Shown: positions 18,149-26,439, numbered from the stretch's first letter. The stretch is 64,000 nucleotides of DNA from JAVVWB01 sp036652335 (GCA_036652335.1 JAVVWB010000010.1:17584-81583), one strand, 5' to 3'. Made by a program: numbers and translations. Notes: a model not told the origin generated them from the letters alone.

Positions 18149-19528
18149 ATGGCGAAAACAGTGAAAAATCCTCCACGAATTCTTATTGCAGCAACTCAAA
18201 GTGGATCGGGAAAAACTACCATAACATGTGGTATCCTTGCCTTATTAAAAAAACGTGGATTAAAAGTTCAAGGATACAAAACAGGGCCCGACTACATAGA
18301 CCCAACCTACCTAAGCATAGCGGCAGGTCAACAGGTACACAACTTAGACACATGGCTACTGGACAAAGAAACAATGACATCCCTATTTGCAAAACACGCC
18401 TCGAAATCCGACATCACGGTTGTAGAGGGCGTAATGGGGCTATATGACGGCGGTAAAAATGGAATAAGCAGCACAGCAGAGATATCTAAATTATTAAAAA
18501 TCCCCGTAATACTTGTAATAGATGTAAAAGCAATGGGAGAAAGTGCAGCCGCTATTGCACTTGGATTTAAAGAATATGACAAAAATGTCAACCTCGCCGG
18601 AGTAATACTAAATAAAGTCGGCTCCGAAAAGCACAAAGAAATGATATGCGAAGCACTGGAAAAACTAAACATAAAAGTATATGGAGTAATACATCGCAAC
18701 CCAGAAATGGCCATAACAGAACGCCACCTAGGACTACTTCCTGCACAGGAAAACGACAACAAAAAACAAATAGAAATTATCTGCAATAGTGTAGAAAAAA
18801 GCATCGACATTGAAGGGCTCATAGCCCTATCAAAAACTACACAATCAATAGAAGCAGAAGAACACAAAACAACAAATGAAAAGAAAATAAAACTTGCAGT
18901 AGCAAAAGACGAAGCATTTTCTTTCTACTATGCAGAAAGCCAAGCTGAGCTTGAAAATGCAGGAGCAGAAATCACATACTTCAGCCCACTACATGACAAA
19001 AAACTTCCGCAAGCAGACGGCATAATCTTTGGTGGTGGCTTTCCAGAAATGTTTGCCAAGCAACTATCAGAAAACATAGAAATGAAAAATGAAATAATAA
19101 ATGCTACAAACAAAAATATACCCATAATCGCAGAATGTGGAGGATTTATGTACCTCACAAAAAGCATAGCAAACTTTGACGGAGAAACATTTCAGATGTG
19201 TGGAATAATACCTGCTATATCCTTTATGACAAACAAACTAAAAAGAATGGGATACGTAAAAGCAGAATCATTAAACGACAACCTCCTTACCACAAAGGGG
19301 AAAGTTATGAACGGGCATGAATTTCACTTCTCAGCAATAACACCTGACAACGAAAAAACATTCCCATACGCCTACGAATTTACTGGCAACTGTGGTGTAG
19401 GAGAAAAATACAAAGGTGGATATGCAAAAGACAACATCATAGCATCATACTTACACATTCACTTTGCAGGAAACAAAGAAGCAGTAAAAAGATTTATAGA
19501 AAAATGCGAGAAAAATAAAACAAAATAA
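18149..19528 (+). CDS. cbiA: Cobyrinic acid a,c-diamide synthase CbiA
   Basis: CbiA amidates the a and c acetates of cobyrinate. The 459-residue protein has the N-terminal ATPase motif AATQSGSGKTTITCGIL, the PDYIDP-type text KTGPDYIDPTYLS, VEGVMGLYDG, and a C-terminal glutaminase-like domain with PIIAECGGFMYLT (cysteine) and ASYLHIHFAGN (histidine). A GAGGGT site lies eight bases ahead of the ATG. It is homologous to CbiP but acts earlier, so the gene order here is reversed relative to chemistry. Confidence 0.95.
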   Translation: MAKTVKNPPRILIAATQSGSGKTTITCGILALLKKRGLKVQGYKTGPDYIDPTYLSIAAGQQVHNLDTWLLDKETMTSLFAKHASKSDITVVEGVMGLYDGGKNGISSTAEISKLLKIPVILVIDVKAMGESAAAIALGFKEYDKNVNLAGVILNKVGSEKHKEMICEALEKLNIKVYGVIHRNPEMAITERHLGLLPAQENDNKKQIEIICNSVEKSIDIEGLIALSKTTQSIEAEEHKTTNEKKIKLAVAKDEAFSFYYAESQAELENAGAEITYFSPLHDKKLPQADGIIFGGGFPEMFAKQLSENIEMKNEIINATNKNIPIIAECGGFMYLTKSIANFDGETFQMCGIIPAISFMTNKLKRMGYVKAESLNDNLLTTKGKVMNGHEFHFSAITPDNEKTFPYAYEFTGNCGVGEKYKGGYAKDNIIASYLHIHFAGNKEAVKRFIEKCEKNKTK

Positions 19529-19541
19529 CGGAGGCTAAAAT

Positions 19542-20159
19542 ATGACAAAAGTTCTATTGATCAATGGTAGTCCTCACGAAAAAGGGTGTGTCTACACGGC
19601 ACTATCTGAAATTGTAGACACACTAACAAAAGAAAACATCGAAACAGAAATCTTTCAACTAGGCACATCACCAATACGTGGTTGCATAGCATGTAAAAAA
19701 TGCTACGAAATAGGTAAATGCATATTTAACGATGACAAATGCAATGAATTAGCAAACGAAATTGCAGAATCAGATGCAATAGTCATAGGGTCGCCTGTCT
19801 ACTATGCAGGAGCAAATGGCGCTCTATGTGCATTACTAGACAGAACATTTTACTCAAGTGGGAAAAGATTTGCTGGTAAACTTGGTGCTTCAATAGCAAG
19901 TTGCAGAAGAGGTGGAGCAAGTGCCACATTTGACAGACTCAACAAATACTTCACCATAAGCAATATGCCCATAGTTTCATCTCAATATTGGAATTCTGTA
20001 CACGGAAACACACCTGATGAGGTAAAACAGGACTTCGAGGGGCTTCAAACAATGAGAACCCTTGCAAAAAACATGGCTTGGCTACTAAAAAACATAGAAA
20101 AAGCCGAGATACCAAAGCCCGAAATAGAAAAGAAAATAGCCACAAACTATATAAGATAA
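19542..20159 (+). CDS. Iron-sulfur flavoprotein-like FMN reductase at end of B12 operon
   Basis: The 205-residue protein has a flavodoxin-like fold of the NAD(P)H-dependent FMN reductase family: KVLLINGSPHEKGCVYTAL binds the FMN phosphate, and IVIGSPVYYAGANGALCALLDR is the second flavin loop. A compact cysteine cluster, C48-x2-C51-x2-C54-x5-C60 (GCIACKKCYEIGKC), matches the CX2CX2CX4-7C pattern of the archaeal iron-sulfur flavoprotein Isf, so a [4Fe-4S] centre is plausible. It is the last gene before the operon terminator, with GGAG upstream. A role in reducing Co(II) corrinoid to Co(I) for adenosylation by CobO is my inference from position. Other members of this family are general redox proteins. 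Confidence 0.8.
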   Translation: MTKVLLINGSPHEKGCVYTALSEIVDTLTKENIETEIFQLGTSPIRGCIACKKCYEIGKCIFNDDKCNELANEIAESDAIVIGSPVYYAGANGALCALLDRTFYSSGKRFAGKLGASIASCRRGGASATFDRLNKYFTISNMPIVSSQYWNSVHGNTPDEVKQDFEGLQTMRTLAKNMAWLLKNIEKAEIPKPEIEKKIATNYIR

Positions 20160-20161
20160 TA

Positions 20162-20199
20162 ACAAAACAGCCCCCGATTTTAATCGGGGGCTGTTTTGT
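20162..20199 (+). terminator. Strong intrinsic terminator of the B12 operon
   Basis: A perfect 17-bp inverted repeat, starting ACAAAACAGCCCCCGAT and closing ATCGGGGGCTGTTTTGT, has a 4-base loop. It starts three bases after the last stop codon. The A-rich 5' arm and T-rich 3' arm would supply the U tract in either direction, so it may also stop transcription from the minus strand. Confidence 0.92.
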
Positions 20200-20231
20200 G
20201 TGTGGTTGTTACTATAGTTGTTACAGAGAGG

Positions 20232-20265
20232 TATTTACTACTTCTCGGGCAAAAAGTAGTAAATA
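20232..20265. repeat. Inverted repeat (12-bp arms) between convergent genes
   Basis: TATTTACTACTT and AAGTAGTAAATA face each other across ten bases. It lies between the B12 operon terminator and the 3' end of btuB. There is no T run on either side, so it is not a standard terminator; it may be a second stem-loop that helps stop or protect the btuB transcript. Confidence 0.5.
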
Positions 20266-20281
20266 GACAAGGCAAATAAAT

Positions 20282-20336
20282 CGGCAAATTAAAATAACTT
20301 TTTCTTTCCTCAGATAAAATCTAAATCAATTTGCCG
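20282..20336. repeat. Inverted repeat CGGCAAATT/AATTTGCCG downstream of btuB
   Basis: Nine-base arms at 20282-20290 and 20328-20336 enclose 37 bases. The position is just past the btuB stop on the minus strand. It could form the 3' stem of the btuB message, but the loop is long and I see no clear function. Confidence 0.4.
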
Positions 20337-20402
20337 TATTACAAATACGTACTATTTACAAAACAATTACAAACATTTCTAACAATAAAATTATATTACT
20401 TC

Positions 20403-22361
20403 TTAAAACTCATATTCCCATGAAGCGACAAAACGACGCTCTGCATTTATATAACCTGAGTTATCAAGGACATATTCCTTATCAAAAATGTTAAGACATG
20501 CCAATTTTAGAGTATGGTTTTTCTCTTTCCAGCCAACGGACAAGTTTGCAATAAAGATATTATCTTCATCATAAACCTTGCTTGTCAGCACTCTATCTCC
20601 ATAGTAGTGAAGAGCTAACTCCCCTGTCCATGGCCCATTTTTATAGTTAATGAAACCAGAAAGATCTAGACGTGGAGACTCTGAACGAGTCCAAATACTA
20701 TCTGAGGTTTTCTTAACATCTGCATCAGTCCAAGCAAAACCCTGAGTATAGCTCCAATATTCGTTAATATTGAATTTTACTTCACCTTCAATACCCCATG
20801 CACGATATTCGTCTCTGTTTTGATACTGGTTAATAGTATTGATTCCTGCATAATCTGTATTGTATTCAATTTTATCGTCAATATTCATATAGAAAATTCC
20901 TAACTTCCATGGGTGCTTTGCCTTTGTATCTTTCACACCAATATCATAAGTCCAGCCCTTTTCAGGCTTTAAGCCAGGATTTCTTAAATATGTATATTTA
21001 CCATAGGCACCAAAATCCTCATCAACCATTGGCAAGTAGGTCTGATAGAAACTTGGCATTACAAAAACTCTACCAGCTGTTGCATAGAACAACTTCCCTG
21101 TTTCTGACAACCAGTTAAGTGAAAGACGAGGAATAATCTCATTTACATCTTTACCTTGGTCAATATCCCAATGCTCATAACGAAGACCTAAATCAAGGTT
21201 TGCTTCTCCGAGTTTAACGGAAGTTTCGATATAAGGAGCAATTCCATTACGTTTTAGGTCATAGTTGAGATTACTATCACCACCGGAAAATTTACCCTTG
21301 TCCTGTTTGAAATCAACACCCCAAACCGTAGCTAATCCGAAAAGTTCTTGCTTACGATTAAATGTAAGTCCAATACTTTTATCATCATATTTGTTTAAGG
21401 TTGTTGTACCAACGATAGAGTAATCTTTTTTAATACCGTTATAATAGAAACGTCCTGTATTTGTACCATCAGCATAATTCAAAGAGAATCGTTTATAGTC
21501 ATCTTCCTGATGGTATTTGCTCCCATACTGTCTTCCTATCCAATCAGACTTATAATCGCCTGCTTCTCCGACAAAATTCCAATTACCCTTTTCTATTTTA
21601 AGGTTATAGTCATTTGCCTTATAGCCAGTAGAGTAATCATAAAGACCTACACCCTTCTTTTTCCCAAGCTCTTTTACCTTAACATCATCAAGTTTACGAA
21701 GTTTTACATCTCCGTTTTCTTCTGTTCTTGTGTAGCCAAGTGTTACGGCCAAATCATCGCTCATTACTGCTGTACCACGAATCGTACCCTTATAATATTC
21801 GTTTGAACCAGCTTCAACTTTAATGCTTCCAGATGATTTTTTTGCACCTTTGCGAGTAATTACGTTGATAACACCACCAGCTGCATTTGAACCGTATATT
21901 GCAGAGCTTGAACCCTTTACAACTTCAATTCTTTCAACAGTTGAAAGATCAATTCCTCTTAAATCAAAAGGACTACCATGCTTCATTCCGGAACCATTAT
22001 GAGTATTCATAAAAGGCACACCATCAACCAAAAGAAGCACTTCTGTATTTACACCTCTGACTATAACACTCTTGTCTTGCATCATAGATGAACTTCCTGA
22101 AAGCCCTATCACTCCCGGAACTCTCGTAAGAACTTCCTGTAAATTTCTTGCACCGCTCTTTGAAATATCTGCACTTGTTATGACGTATGCTGGAGCTGGT
22201 ACATCATCAATTGAGTTTACAAGACGTGAACCTGTTACCTCAACTCGTGCGAGGTCTTTTACTTCTTCTTTTTTTGCAGGCTGATCTGCAAAAGCTATAG
22301 CAGAAAAAGCAAAAACAAATACTACTGCTAAAATTACTTTCATACTGCGAGTATTAAACAT
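20403..22361 (-). CDS. btuB: TonB-dependent outer-membrane receptor, probable cobalamin receptor BtuB
   Basis: This 652-residue receptor starts with a signal peptide (SMKVILAVVFVFAFSAIAFA). A TonB-box-like segment (DLARVEVTGSR) and a plug domain follow (APAYVITSADISKSGARNLQEVL-type text, VEVLLLVDGVPFMNT-like loop, VERIEVVKGSSSAIYGSNAAGGVINVITRKG), then a 22-strand-type barrel ending in aromatic WEYEF. The start at 22361 is set by GAAGGAG nine bases upstream; an in-frame ATG at 22379 overlaps that site. Two cobalamin riboswitches precede it, which identifies the substrate as a corrinoid better than the sequence does. Its energising complex is probably the tonB-exbBD set at 40.2-41.9 kb. Confidence 0.92.
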   Translation of the reverse strand: MFNTRSMKVILAVVFVFAFSAIAFADQPAKKEEVKDLARVEVTGSRLVNSIDDVPAPAYVITSADISKSGARNLQEVLTRVPGVIGLSGSSSMMQDKSVIVRGVNTEVLLLVDGVPFMNTHNGSGMKHGSPFDLRGIDLSTVERIEVVKGSSSAIYGSNAAGGVINVITRKGAKKSSGSIKVEAGSNEYYKGTIRGTAVMSDDLAVTLGYTRTEENGDVKLRKLDDVKVKELGKKKGVGLYDYSTGYKANDYNLKIEKGNWNFVGEAGDYKSDWIGRQYGSKYHQEDDYKRFSLNYADGTNTGRFYYNGIKKDYSIVGTTTLNKYDDKSIGLTFNRKQELFGLATVWGVDFKQDKGKFSGGDSNLNYDLKRNGIAPYIETSVKLGEANLDLGLRYEHWDIDQGKDVNEIIPRLSLNWLSETGKLFYATAGRVFVMPSFYQTYLPMVDEDFGAYGKYTYLRNPGLKPEKGWTYDIGVKDTKAKHPWKLGIFYMNIDDKIEYNTDYAGINTINQYQNRDEYRAWGIEGEVKFNINEYWSYTQGFAWTDADVKKTSDSIWTRSESPRLDLSGFINYKNGPWTGELALHYYGDRVLTSKVYDEDNIFIANLSVGWKEKNHTLKLACLNIFDKEYVLDNSGYINAERRFVASWEYEF

Positions 22362-22399
22362 AAAAAGCCACTCCTTCATTAAAATAATTTATTTTTCCA

Positions 22400-22439
22400 T
22401 AAAAAAAAGCTGAAACCATTATTGAGGGCTTCAGCTTTT
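22400..22439 (-). terminator. Intrinsic terminator of the gene-proximal btuB riboswitch
   Basis: On the minus strand AAAGCTGAAGCC pairs with GGTTTCAGCTTT around the loop CTCAATAAT, followed by a run of T. It lies between the proximal aptamer and the btuB ribosome site, so it is the OFF switch of that riboswitch. The same stem sequence recurs in the distal copy at 22668-22706. Confidence 0.88.
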
Positions 22440-22655
22440 AATACACCTATTGAGACGTAAATTTTACGTCTAGTTAGTCATCTCTTGCCCTCGCGATAAC
22501 TAACAAATCAAATAACGATTAGGTATCCTGACTCCCGTTCATCCTACTTCCACGTCTTCCCATCTTATGACAGTGACTTGTGTGGTTTCGTCCCGGTTAC
22601 AGTAGCGGGGCTGCTCTGGATTTTCACCAGATTCCATAAATCGTTATTGCCTATA
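22440..22655 (-). promoter_or_regulatory. Cobalamin riboswitch, copy 1 (proximal to btuB)
   Basis: Read on the minus strand it has TGGTGAAAATCCAGAGCAGC, CCCCGCTACTGTAACCGGGA, AAGTCACTGTCATAAG, ATGGGAAGACG and GAGTCAGGATACC, the full AdoCbl-type core. The closing P1 stem is visible as AATAACGATT at both ends (22511-22520 versus 22639-22648). A hairpin GTTAGT...ACTAAC presents GCGAGGGC in its loop, and a second hairpin (GACGTAAAATTTACGTC) precedes the terminator. The ends are approximate. Confidence 0.93.
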
Positions 22656-22667
22656 TTTAATTTTCAA

Positions 22668-22706
22668 TAAAAAAGCTGAAACCCCTTTTGAGGGCTTCAG
22701 CTTTTA
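22668..22706 (-). terminator. Intrinsic terminator of the distal btuB riboswitch
   Basis: On the minus strand AAAAGCTGAAGCCC pairs with GGGTTTCAGCTTTT around a short loop, with a T run after it. It separates the two riboswitch copies, so RNA polymerase meets a first B12-controlled stop before it reaches the second aptamer. Confidence 0.87.
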
Positions 22707-22925
22707 ATACACCTATTAAGACGCAAATTTTACGTCTAGAAAGTTATCTCTCGCCCTCGCGATAACTAACAAAATCATACAATATCCAGATATCCTGACT
22801 TCCGTTCATCCTACTTCCGCGTCTTCCCATCTTACGACAGTGACTCATGCGGGTTCGTCCCGGTTACAGTAGCGGGGCTGCTTTGGATTTTCACCAAATT
22901 CCCTGACAATATTGATGCAACTATT
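22707..22925 (-). promoter_or_regulatory. Cobalamin riboswitch, copy 2 (distal, promoter side)
   Basis: The minus strand shows TTTGGTGAAAATCCAAAGCA, GCCCCGCTACTGTAACCGGG, GAGTCACTGTCGTAAG, ATGGGAAGACGCGG and AAGTCAGGATATC. It is closely similar to copy 1 along its length, including the GCGAGGGC loop and the GACGTAAAATTTGCGTC hairpin, but has its own P1 stem (CAATATTG side). The P1 stems differ while the regulatory hairpins are conserved, which fits an old duplication with two independent folding units. The ends are approximate. Confidence 0.92.
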
Positions 22926-22936
22926 TAATTTTTAGC

Positions 22937-22983
22937 ACAATTTATATGTGATATGTGCCAACACATCGTACAACATAAATTGT
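22937..22983. repeat. Nested inverted repeat in the btuB/pstS divergent region
   Basis: Outer arms ACAATTTAT and ATAAATTGT flank an inner ATGTG-CCAA-CACAT palindrome. The element lies just upstream of the distal riboswitch and 32 bases before the PhoP repeats, so it sits where the btuB promoter should be. It could be an operator or a cruciform-forming spacer. I could not find a convincing -35/-10 pair for btuB here. Confidence 0.45.
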
Positions 22984-23014
22984 TTTTTGGCTAGTACGAA
23001 TTATTTAAAAAAAC

Positions 23015-23068
23015 TTTACAAAGATTTAACATAACTTGACAAGAAATTTTACAAACAATTCTTACAAT
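23015..23068 (+). promoter_or_regulatory. PhoP box and promoter of the pst-pho operon
   Basis: Four direct repeats, TTTACA (23015), TTAACA (23026), TTGACA (23036) and TTTACA (23048), are spaced 10-12 bases apart, as in the Bacillus PhoP box. A -10-like TACAAT follows at 23063-23068. With a start site near 23075 the repeats fall at about -60 to -22, the usual place for PhoP activation, and there is no well-spaced -35. The PhoP and PhoR proteins are encoded at the end of this same operon, so autoregulation by phosphate starvation is likely. Confidence 0.82.
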
Positions 23069-23112
23069 ACTATCAGAATAAAAAAGACAAAATACAGATG
23101 GGAGTCGTTTGA

Positions 23113-24000
23113 ATGGGCAAAACAAGTTATTTAATAGCAGTAATTGCGATACTTATAGGAATAATCCTTGTCTTTAATGGTAAAGCAAAAAAACAAGACA
23201 TCTTTGACTCATCAAGAGAAATAACCGTAATATCCAGAGAAGATGGGTCTGGAACAAGAGGAGCATTTACAGAACTTTTTGATGTAAAAGAAGAAATAAA
23301 CGGCAAAAAAGTTGACGCAACATTGCAAACAGGAGACATAACACAAAGCACGGGTGTAATGATAGAAAACGTAAGTAGCAACAAATACGCAATAGGCTAC
23401 ATCTCTCTAGGCTCATTAAACGAAAGAGTAAAAGCCCTCGACATTGACAACGCTAAAGCAACGACAGAAAACATTAAAAACGGGTCATACAAAATAAAAA
23501 GGCCCTTCAACATTGCAACAAAAGGCACACAATCTCCGTCCACAGAAGACTTCATCAACTTCATACTATCGTCAGACGGTCAAAAAATAATTGAAAATAC
23601 AGGGTACATCTCTGCAACCGAGAAGAAAAAATTCAAATCAGAAATGCCAAAAGGGAAAATTACTATAGCTGGATCATCATCAGTAGCACCTGTAATGGAA
23701 AAACTCAAAGAATCATACGAAAAAATTAACAACAACGTCACAATAGAAATAAATCCAAGTGACTCAACAACAGGAATAAACGGAGTAGCAGAAAACATAA
23801 TAGACATAGGAATGGCTTCGCGTGAACTAAAAAAAAGTGAAATTCAAAAAAATCTTAAACACACAGCAATAGCTTATGACGGAATTGTAATAATAATCAA
23901 CAACAAAAACCCAATCACACAAACTAGCGCAGAAAAAATAAAAAAAATCTACACTGGTAAAATCACAACATGGAAAGAACTAACAAAGGAGTCGTCATGA
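23113..24000 (+). CDS. pstS: Circularly permuted phosphate-binding protein PstS
   Basis: This 295-residue protein is clearly PstS-like but its halves are swapped. After a membrane helix (residues about 6-22, no lipobox cysteine) come motifs that normally form the C-terminal half: SREDGSGTR (41-49), GYISLG (95-100), PFNIATKG and DFINFILSSDGQKIIENTGY (146-165). A charged linker leads to what is normally the N-terminal half: KITIAGSSSVAP (182-193), DIGMASRELK (231-240), AYDGI (254-258) and IYTGKITTWKEL (279-290). All phosphate-contact motifs are present. A GGGAG site precedes the ATG, and its stop overlaps pstC (ATGA), so the ends look settled rather than broken. It probably delivers phosphate to PstCA while tethered to the inner membrane. 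Confidence 0.88.
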   Translation: MGKTSYLIAVIAILIGIILVFNGKAKKQDIFDSSREITVISREDGSGTRGAFTELFDVKEEINGKKVDATLQTGDITQSTGVMIENVSSNKYAIGYISLGSLNERVKALDIDNAKATTENIKNGSYKIKRPFNIATKGTQSPSTEDFINFILSSDGQKIIENTGYISATEKKKFKSEMPKGKITIAGSSSVAPVMEKLKESYEKINNNVTIEINPSDSTTGINGVAENIIDIGMASRELKKSEIQKNLKHTAIAYDGIVIIINNKNPITQTSAEKIKKIYTGKITTWKELTKESS

Positions 24001-24845
24001 ATAACAAAAAAGAACAAATAATGAAATTCGTTTTCATGGCAAGCGCATGTATTTCAATCGTAACAATAGCACTAATGTGTATATTCCTATTCTCAAACAC
24101 AGTCCCAACACTCACCAAAATAGGGATAAGGGACTTCATATTGGGGACAGAATGGAAACCTAGCGCAGAAATCTTCGGAATATTTCCCATGATAATAGGA
24201 AGCCTATACGTAACAGCAGGAGCAATAATAATAGGCGTACCGATTGGGATACTATCTGCAATTTACATTGCCTCGTTTTGTCCTAAAAAATACTACAACT
24301 CACTAAAATCAACTATAAACCTACTTGCAGGAATACCGTCAATAGTATTTGGATTTTGGGGACTAATGGTAATAGTCCCTCTTATAAGAGAAAACTTCCA
24401 TGGGAGTGGAACAAGTATACTTGCTGCATCAATAGTTCTTGGAATAATGATACTTCCTACAGTAATAAACATATCTGAAAGCTCAATAAAAGCAGTACCT
24501 GAAAGCTACTACGAAAGCTCTCTTGCTCTTGGAGCATCACATGAAAGAAGCATATTTTATGCTGTAGTACCGGCGGCGAAATCAGGAATAGCAGCAGCAT
24601 TAATACTAGGGATAGGGCGAGCATTGGGAGAAACAATGGCGATAGTAATGATAGCAGGGAACCAAGCTGTAATACCATCTTCCATATTTAAAGGAGCAAG
24701 AACACTCACCTCAAACATAGTACTAGAAATGGGATATGCACAAGACTTACACAGAGATGCACTAATAGCTACGGGGACAGTCCTCTTCATATTTATACTG
24801 CTGACAAACATGTGTTTTAACTTAATAAAAAGGAGAACACAATAA
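23997..24845 (+). CDS. pstC: Phosphate ABC transporter permease PstC
   Basis: PstC forms the channel with PstA. The 282-residue protein has an N-terminal helix (FVFMASACISIVTIALMCIFLF) and the conserved EWKPSAEIFGIFPMIIGSLY. The permease core includes the LAGIPSIVFGFWGL motif and the EAA-like loop ALGASHERSIFYAVVPAAKSGI, about six helices in all. I use the ATG at 23997, overlapping the pstS stop, with AAAGGAG upstream; an in-frame ATG at 23970 lies in pstS. Ends overlap pstA by one base. Confidence 0.94.
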   Translation: MNNKKEQIMKFVFMASACISIVTIALMCIFLFSNTVPTLTKIGIRDFILGTEWKPSAEIFGIFPMIIGSLYVTAGAIIIGVPIGILSAIYIASFCPKKYYNSLKSTINLLAGIPSIVFGFWGLMVIVPLIRENFHGSGTSILAASIVLGIMILPTVINISESSIKAVPESYYESSLALGASHERSIFYAVVPAAKSGIAAALILGIGRALGETMAIVMIAGNQAVIPSSIFKGARTLTSNIVLEMGYAQDLHRDALIATGTVLFIFILLTNMCFNLIKRRTQ

Positions 24846-25663
24846 TGAAAGCAAACACAAAATCTCTATTACTAAGACTATTAGTACATCTATCTATAAT
24901 AATAACGACAACAACCACACTATCTCTACTGGGATACATACTTTACAAAGGAATGCCTCACATAAACATAGGATTATTCAGCATAAACTACACTAGCGAA
25001 AATTCATCCTTACTACCTGCTCTAATAAACACAATAAGCATCGTAGCAATATCTCTGCTAATATCTGTACCTATAGGCATATTCTCTGCTATACACTTTG
25101 TGGAATACACCCACAAAGACAACAAATTTGTAAAAATAATGAGAAGTGCAACAGAAACATTACAAGGCATACCATCAATCGTATACGGCTTATTTGGTTA
25201 CTTATTCTTTGTAACAGCCATATTCAAAACATACTGTCTGATAGCTGGTGCCTTCACTCTTGCAATAATCATATTACCTCTCATAATAAGAACGACAGAA
25301 GAAGCTCTAAAAAGTGTCCCTGACTCGCTACGTGAAAGCAGCTTTGCTCTGGGAGCAGGGAAACTTCAAACAGTATTCAAAATCGTACTTCCATCAGCAG
25401 CAAATGGAATCTTTGCAGGCATAGTCCTAGCAATAGGAAGAATAATAGGAGAAACAGTTGCCCTAGTATACACAGCAGGGTCCGTAGCACAAATATCTAA
25501 AAGCCTATTTAGTTCAGGAAGGACATTATCAGTACACATGTACTCACTATGGACAGAGGGACTAAAAGCAGAACAATCATATGCAACAGCGGTAATACTA
25601 ATAATAACTGTATTCATACTCAACCTTACAGCAGAACACATATCACGAAAAATAAAAAGATAG
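24845..25663 (+). CDS. pstA: Phosphate ABC transporter permease PstA
   Basis: This is the second channel subunit, with 272 residues. Six hydrophobic segments are visible, with LQGIPSIVYGLFGYLFFV and the EAA loop FALGAGKLQTVFKIVLPSAANGIF that contacts PstB, plus the conserved RIIGETVALVYTAGS. The AAGGAGAAC ribosome site lies within the end of pstC and the start overlaps its stop (TAATG). It belongs to the same transcript as pstS-C-B and phoU. Confidence 0.94.
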   Translation: MKANTKSLLLRLLVHLSIIITTTTTLSLLGYILYKGMPHINIGLFSINYTSENSSLLPALINTISIVAISLLISVPIGIFSAIHFVEYTHKDNKFVKIMRSATETLQGIPSIVYGLFGYLFFVTAIFKTYCLIAGAFTLAIIILPLIIRTTEEALKSVPDSLRESSFALGAGKLQTVFKIVLPSAANGIFAGIVLAIGRIIGETVALVYTAGSVAQISKSLFSSGRTLSVHMYSLWTEGLKAEQSYATAVILIITVFILNLTAEHISRKIKR

Positions 25664-25678
25664 ACGGGATAAATAAAA

Positions 25679-26428
25679 ATGGACAAAATTAAAATACAAA
25701 ACTTCAACCTCTACTACAACGAAACGCAAGCACTGCACAACATAAACATCTCGATAAAAGAAACCGGACTCACAGCTTTTATCGGCCCCTCGGGGTGTGG
25801 AAAATCGACACTACTAAAATCAATAAACAGAATGACAGATCTAATTGAAGGATGCAAAACAACAGGAGACATACTAATAAACGAAAAAAGCATATACCGG
25901 ACAGACGATGTAAACATCCTACGCAAAAACGTTGGAATGGTATTCCAAAAGCCAACCCCATTTCCTATGAGCATATATGATAACATTGCATATGGGCCTC
26001 ATACTCACAACATCACAAACAAAAAAATGCTTGACGAAATAGTAGAAAAATCACTCACAAACGCAGCAATATGGGACGAAGTAAAAGACAGACTACACAA
26101 ATCCGCAATGGGGCTATCTGGTGGGCAACAGCAAAGACTCTGCATTGCAAGAGCCCTCGCAGTAGAACCTGAAATACTACTCATGGACGAAGCAACATCG
26201 GCACTTGATCCAATTTCAACATCAAAAATAGAAGACCTAGTAACAGAACTAAAAGAGAAACTGACAATAGTCTTTGTAACACACAACATGCAACAAGCCT
26301 CAAGAATATCAGACACAACAGCATTCTTCCTACACGGAGAAGTCATAGAAATAAACGACACAGAAACACTCTTCTCTACACCAAAAAACAAAAAAACAGA
26401 AGACTACATCACAGGAAGATTTGGATAG
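25679..26428 (+). CDS. pstB: Phosphate ABC transporter ATPase PstB
   Basis: This 249-residue ABC ATPase drives phosphate import. Walker A is GPSGCGKST (residues 36-44), the Q-loop follows in VGMVFQKPTPFPMSIYDNIA (a PstB hallmark), the signature is LSGGQQQRLCIARAL, Walker B is ILLMDEATSALDP, and the switch histidine is in VFVTHNMQQA. The ribosome site is weak (GACGGGAT). The high identity of the KPTPFPMS segment with other PstB proteins makes the assignment secure. Confidence 0.95.
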   Translation: MDKIKIQNFNLYYNETQALHNINISIKETGLTAFIGPSGCGKSTLLKSINRMTDLIEGCKTTGDILINEKSIYRTDDVNILRKNVGMVFQKPTPFPMSIYDNIAYGPHTHNITNKKMLDEIVEKSLTNAAIWDEVKDRLHKSAMGLSGGQQQRLCIARALAVEPEILLMDEATSALDPISTSKIEDLVTELKEKLTIVFVTHNMQQASRISDTTAFFLHGEVIEINDTETLFSTPKNKKTEDYITGRFG

Positions 26429-26439
26429 GAGACAAAAAC

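Noticed and set aside
18328..18867. Open frame of 179 codons on the minus strand inside cbiA
   Set aside because: Same reason: antisense of a conserved gene, with low-complexity translation.
22937..22983. Promoter of btuB within the nested inverted repeat
   Set aside because: Candidate -35 and -10 elements on the minus strand (TTGTAC, TATAAA) are not at a workable spacing, so I did not call a promoter.
23113..24000. PstS as a broken or truncated pseudogene
   Set aside because: Both halves are complete, the start has a ribosome site and PhoP box, and the stop overlaps pstC. No missing half is found upstream or downstream, so permutation explains it better.
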